DNA of 6,918 nucleotides, from assembly GCA_016840945.1 (NCBI GenBank), contig JAEORJ010000352.1:1-6918 (forward strand), given 5' to 3'. Of this stretch, positions 6,000 to 6,918 are shown one piece after another. The stretch's first letter is position 1; each line of letters begins with the position of its first letter. The notes beneath the pieces were generated by a model. That model did no database searches. It was not told where the DNA came from and saw nothing but the letters and a program-made list of their open reading frames with translations. This DNA is from Candidatus Gerdarchaeota archaeon (GTDB lineage: Archaea > Asgardarchaeota > Heimdallarchaeia > JABLTI01). Both the position numbers and the translations under genes were made by a program.

Positions 6000-6013
6000 A
6001 ACTTTAGAAAGTT
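6000..6013. repeat. Short inverted repeat in the divergent spacer
   Basis: AACTTT and AAAGTT (6000-6005 and 6008-6013) form a 6-bp palindrome with a 2-base spacer between the two divergent promoters. It could be an operator, but in DNA this AT-rich such short palindromes are expected by chance. Confidence 0.2.
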
Positions 6014-6051
6014 TGAGCTATATAATATTTAACTTTTTTTGGTAGAATGCT

Positions 6052-6060
6052 TTTATATAA
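6052..6060 (+). promoter_or_regulatory. TATA box of the peroxiredoxin gene
   Basis: TTTATATAA matches the archaeal TATA consensus well and predicts a transcription start near 6080-6086, leaving a leader of about 30 bases that contains the Shine-Dalgarno. A second AT-rich stretch (TATATAATATTTAA, 6019-6032) lies upstream but would give a longer leader. Confidence 0.6.
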
Positions 6061-6082
6061 CCTCAAAGTTTTATTAACCTAA

Positions 6083-6105
6083 CAAATGTTGCTACATTTG
6101 GAGGT
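6083..6105 (+). promoter_or_regulatory. Perfect 7-bp palindrome at the predicted transcription start, abutting the GGAGGT Shine-Dalgarno
   Basis: CAAATGT (6083-6089) and ACATTTG (6094-6100) form a perfect stem with a 4-base TGCT loop. The final G is also the first base of GGAGGT (6100-6105), a strong Shine-Dalgarno 9 bases before the TTG start codon. The palindrome sits about 25-45 bases downstream of the TATA box. It could be an operator over the start site or a hairpin at the 5' end of the mRNA next to the ribosome site. Confidence 0.5.
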
Positions 6106-6114
6106 TATTTAAAA

Positions 6115-6768
6115 TTGTCAGAAGAAAAACAAGGGTTTCCATTAATAGGTGATAAAGCACCAAGTTTTACTGCAACAACAACCCATGGAAAAATCAATTT
6201 TCCTGATGATTATAAAGGAAAATGGGTAGTATTTTTCTCTCACCCAGCAGATTTCACACCAGTATGTACCACAGAATTTATTGGCTTCCAAAAAAGAAAG
6301 AAGGACTTCGACAGATTAGGTGCATCATTAATTGGATTAAGTGTTGATCAAGTTTATAGTCATATCAAATGGGTAGAATGGATAAAAGAAAAAATGGATG
6401 TCGATATTGAATTTCCTATAATTGCTGATCATGGTCAAATAGGGAAATTATATGGTATGATTCATCCAAATAAATCCTCAAGTACAGTAAGAGCTGTATT
6501 TATTATAGATCCTGAAGGAATTATCAGGGCAATGGTCTATTATCCACCAGAAATGGGACGAAATATGGACGAATTTGTTCGAATAGTTGAAGCATTCCAA
6601 GTGGCTGATAAGAACAAAGTAGCTATGCCAGCGAATTGGCCAAACAATGAAATTCTAAAAGATCGCGTTATCATTCCACCACCACAAGATGTTGAAACAG
6701 CTAAGAAACGACCAAAAGAATATGAATGCTACGACTGGTGGTTGTGCCATAAAGAAAGACCAAAATAA
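6115..6768 (+). CDS. Archaeal peroxiredoxin (Prx6-like, with C-terminal two-cysteine tail)
   Basis: 217 residues. It reduces hydrogen peroxide and organic hydroperoxides in the cytoplasm. The active-site motif [16 protein letters not shown] gives the peroxidatic C51 with T48, and R126 completes the catalytic triad. The C-terminal extension ends in [10 protein letters not shown], with C205 and C211. This 51/205/211 arrangement mirrors the 50/207/213 set known in the Aeropyrum pernix thioredoxin peroxidase, where the last cysteine resolves the sulfenic acid. Members of that group form decamers of dimers. Translation starts at TTG. No in-frame ATG occurs near the conserved N-terminus, and GGAGGT 9 bases upstream supports the TTG. 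The gene has its own promoter and is followed by a strong terminator, so it is probably monocistronic. No oddities are seen in the catalytic core. Confidence 0.95.
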   Translation: MSEEKQGFPLIGDKAPSFTATTTHGKINFPDDYKGKWVVFFSHPADFTPVCTTEFIGFQKRKKDFDRLGASLIGLSVDQVYSHIKWVEWIKEKMDVDIEFPIIADHGQIGKLYGMIHPNKSSSTVRAVFIIDPEGIIRAMVYYPPEMGRNMDEFVRIVEAFQVADKNKVAMPANWPNNEILKDRVIIPPPQDVETAKKRPKEYECYDWWLCHKERPK

Positions 6769-6794
6769 GAATAATAATCATTCTACTAAAAAAT

Positions 6795-6838
6795 TAACAG
6801 AGAAAAACTGATTTCTCTGTTATCTTTCCTCTTTTTTT
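6795..6838. terminator. Bidirectional hairpin terminator after the peroxiredoxin gene
   Basis: A perfect 11-bp stem TAACAGAGAAA (6795-6805) / TTTCTCTGTTA (6812-6822) with a 6-base loop is followed by a pyrimidine tract ending in TTTTTTT (6832-6838). On the opposite strand the same stem is followed by AATTTTTT (complement of 6788-6795). It could therefore end transcripts from both sides. Confidence 0.7.
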
Positions 6839-6918
6839 AAGATTAACTGTCTTTATTAGTGATACTTCAATATGATTAGATGAGAAAGATTTTTTTGATG
6901 AAACGATAAAAATACTTC
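6839..6918. other. Window-edge sequence without an assignable gene
   Basis: The plus strand here is broken by stops in all frames. On the minus strand two frames are open from the window edge, to TAA codons at 6858-6856 and 6878-6876 respectively. The bidirectional terminator next to them would suit the 3' end of a convergent gene, but too few residues are present to judge. Confidence 0.25.

Noticed and set aside
1..6918. Mobile elements, CRISPR, tRNA genes, toxin-antitoxin or defence genes
   Set aside because: No terminal inverted repeats with transposase, no spaced direct repeats, no cloverleaf-compatible sequence and no defence-type domains were seen; all long frames are accounted for.

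Overview
This window looks like chromosomal DNA from an AT-rich archaeon, most likely a member of the Asgard group (Promethearchaeota; low-GC types such as Loki- or Heimdall-like lineages fit better than GC-richer Thorarchaeia). The main reason is the first gene. It encodes the C-terminal part of a ribophorin I (OST1)-like protein, a subunit of the eukaryotic oligosaccharyltransferase that is also reported from Asgard genomes. Other archaeal signs are a tRNA methylthiotransferase of the archaeal/eukaryotic MtaB (CDKAL1) type, an archaeal peroxiredoxin with the two-cysteine C-terminal tail, TATA-box promoters, at least one apparently leaderless start, and T-tract terminators.

Layout, left to right: (1) 2-1366, plus strand, a 5'-truncated ribophorin I-like gene. 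(2) 1367-1440, a terminator zone shared by convergent genes. (3) 1430-2312, minus strand, a two-gene operon: a small two-TM protein followed by a WbpD/WlbB-type left-handed beta-helix N-acetyltransferase with a C-terminal zinc-ribbon-like module. (4) 2313-2462, a divergent promoter region with a perfect 10-bp inverted repeat. (5) 2463-3740, plus strand, a tRNA t6A37 methylthiotransferase, then 3801-4535, a PHP-domain metallophosphoesterase. (6) 4537-5959, minus strand, a second two-gene operon: a small two-TM protein overlapping a DUF354 GT-B-like protein. It meets the PHP gene tail to tail with a single base between stop codons. (7) 5960-6114, a divergent promoter region. (8) 6115-6768, plus strand, a peroxiredoxin with a TTG start, a strong Shine-Dalgarno and a 5'-UTR palindrome, followed by a bidirectional hairpin terminator.

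Three genes can be tied to glycan work: the ribophorin I-like OST subunit, the WbpD-like acetyltransferase (acetamido-uronic acid sugar nucleotides used in archaeal N-glycans and bacterial O-antigens), and the DUF354 protein (fold related to UDP-GlcNAc 2-epimerase/GT-B). Each of the last two is immediately preceded in its operon by a small two-TM protein of unknown function. The other genes serve tRNA modification, phosphoester hydrolysis and peroxide defence. I found no mobile elements, CRISPR arrays, tRNAs or rRNAs. The most notable item is the ribophorin I-like protein: after its single TM helix it carries a basic coiled-coil cytosolic tail of about 167 residues. Its size and local sequence resemble the ribosome-contacting cytosolic helical bundle of animal ribophorin I.
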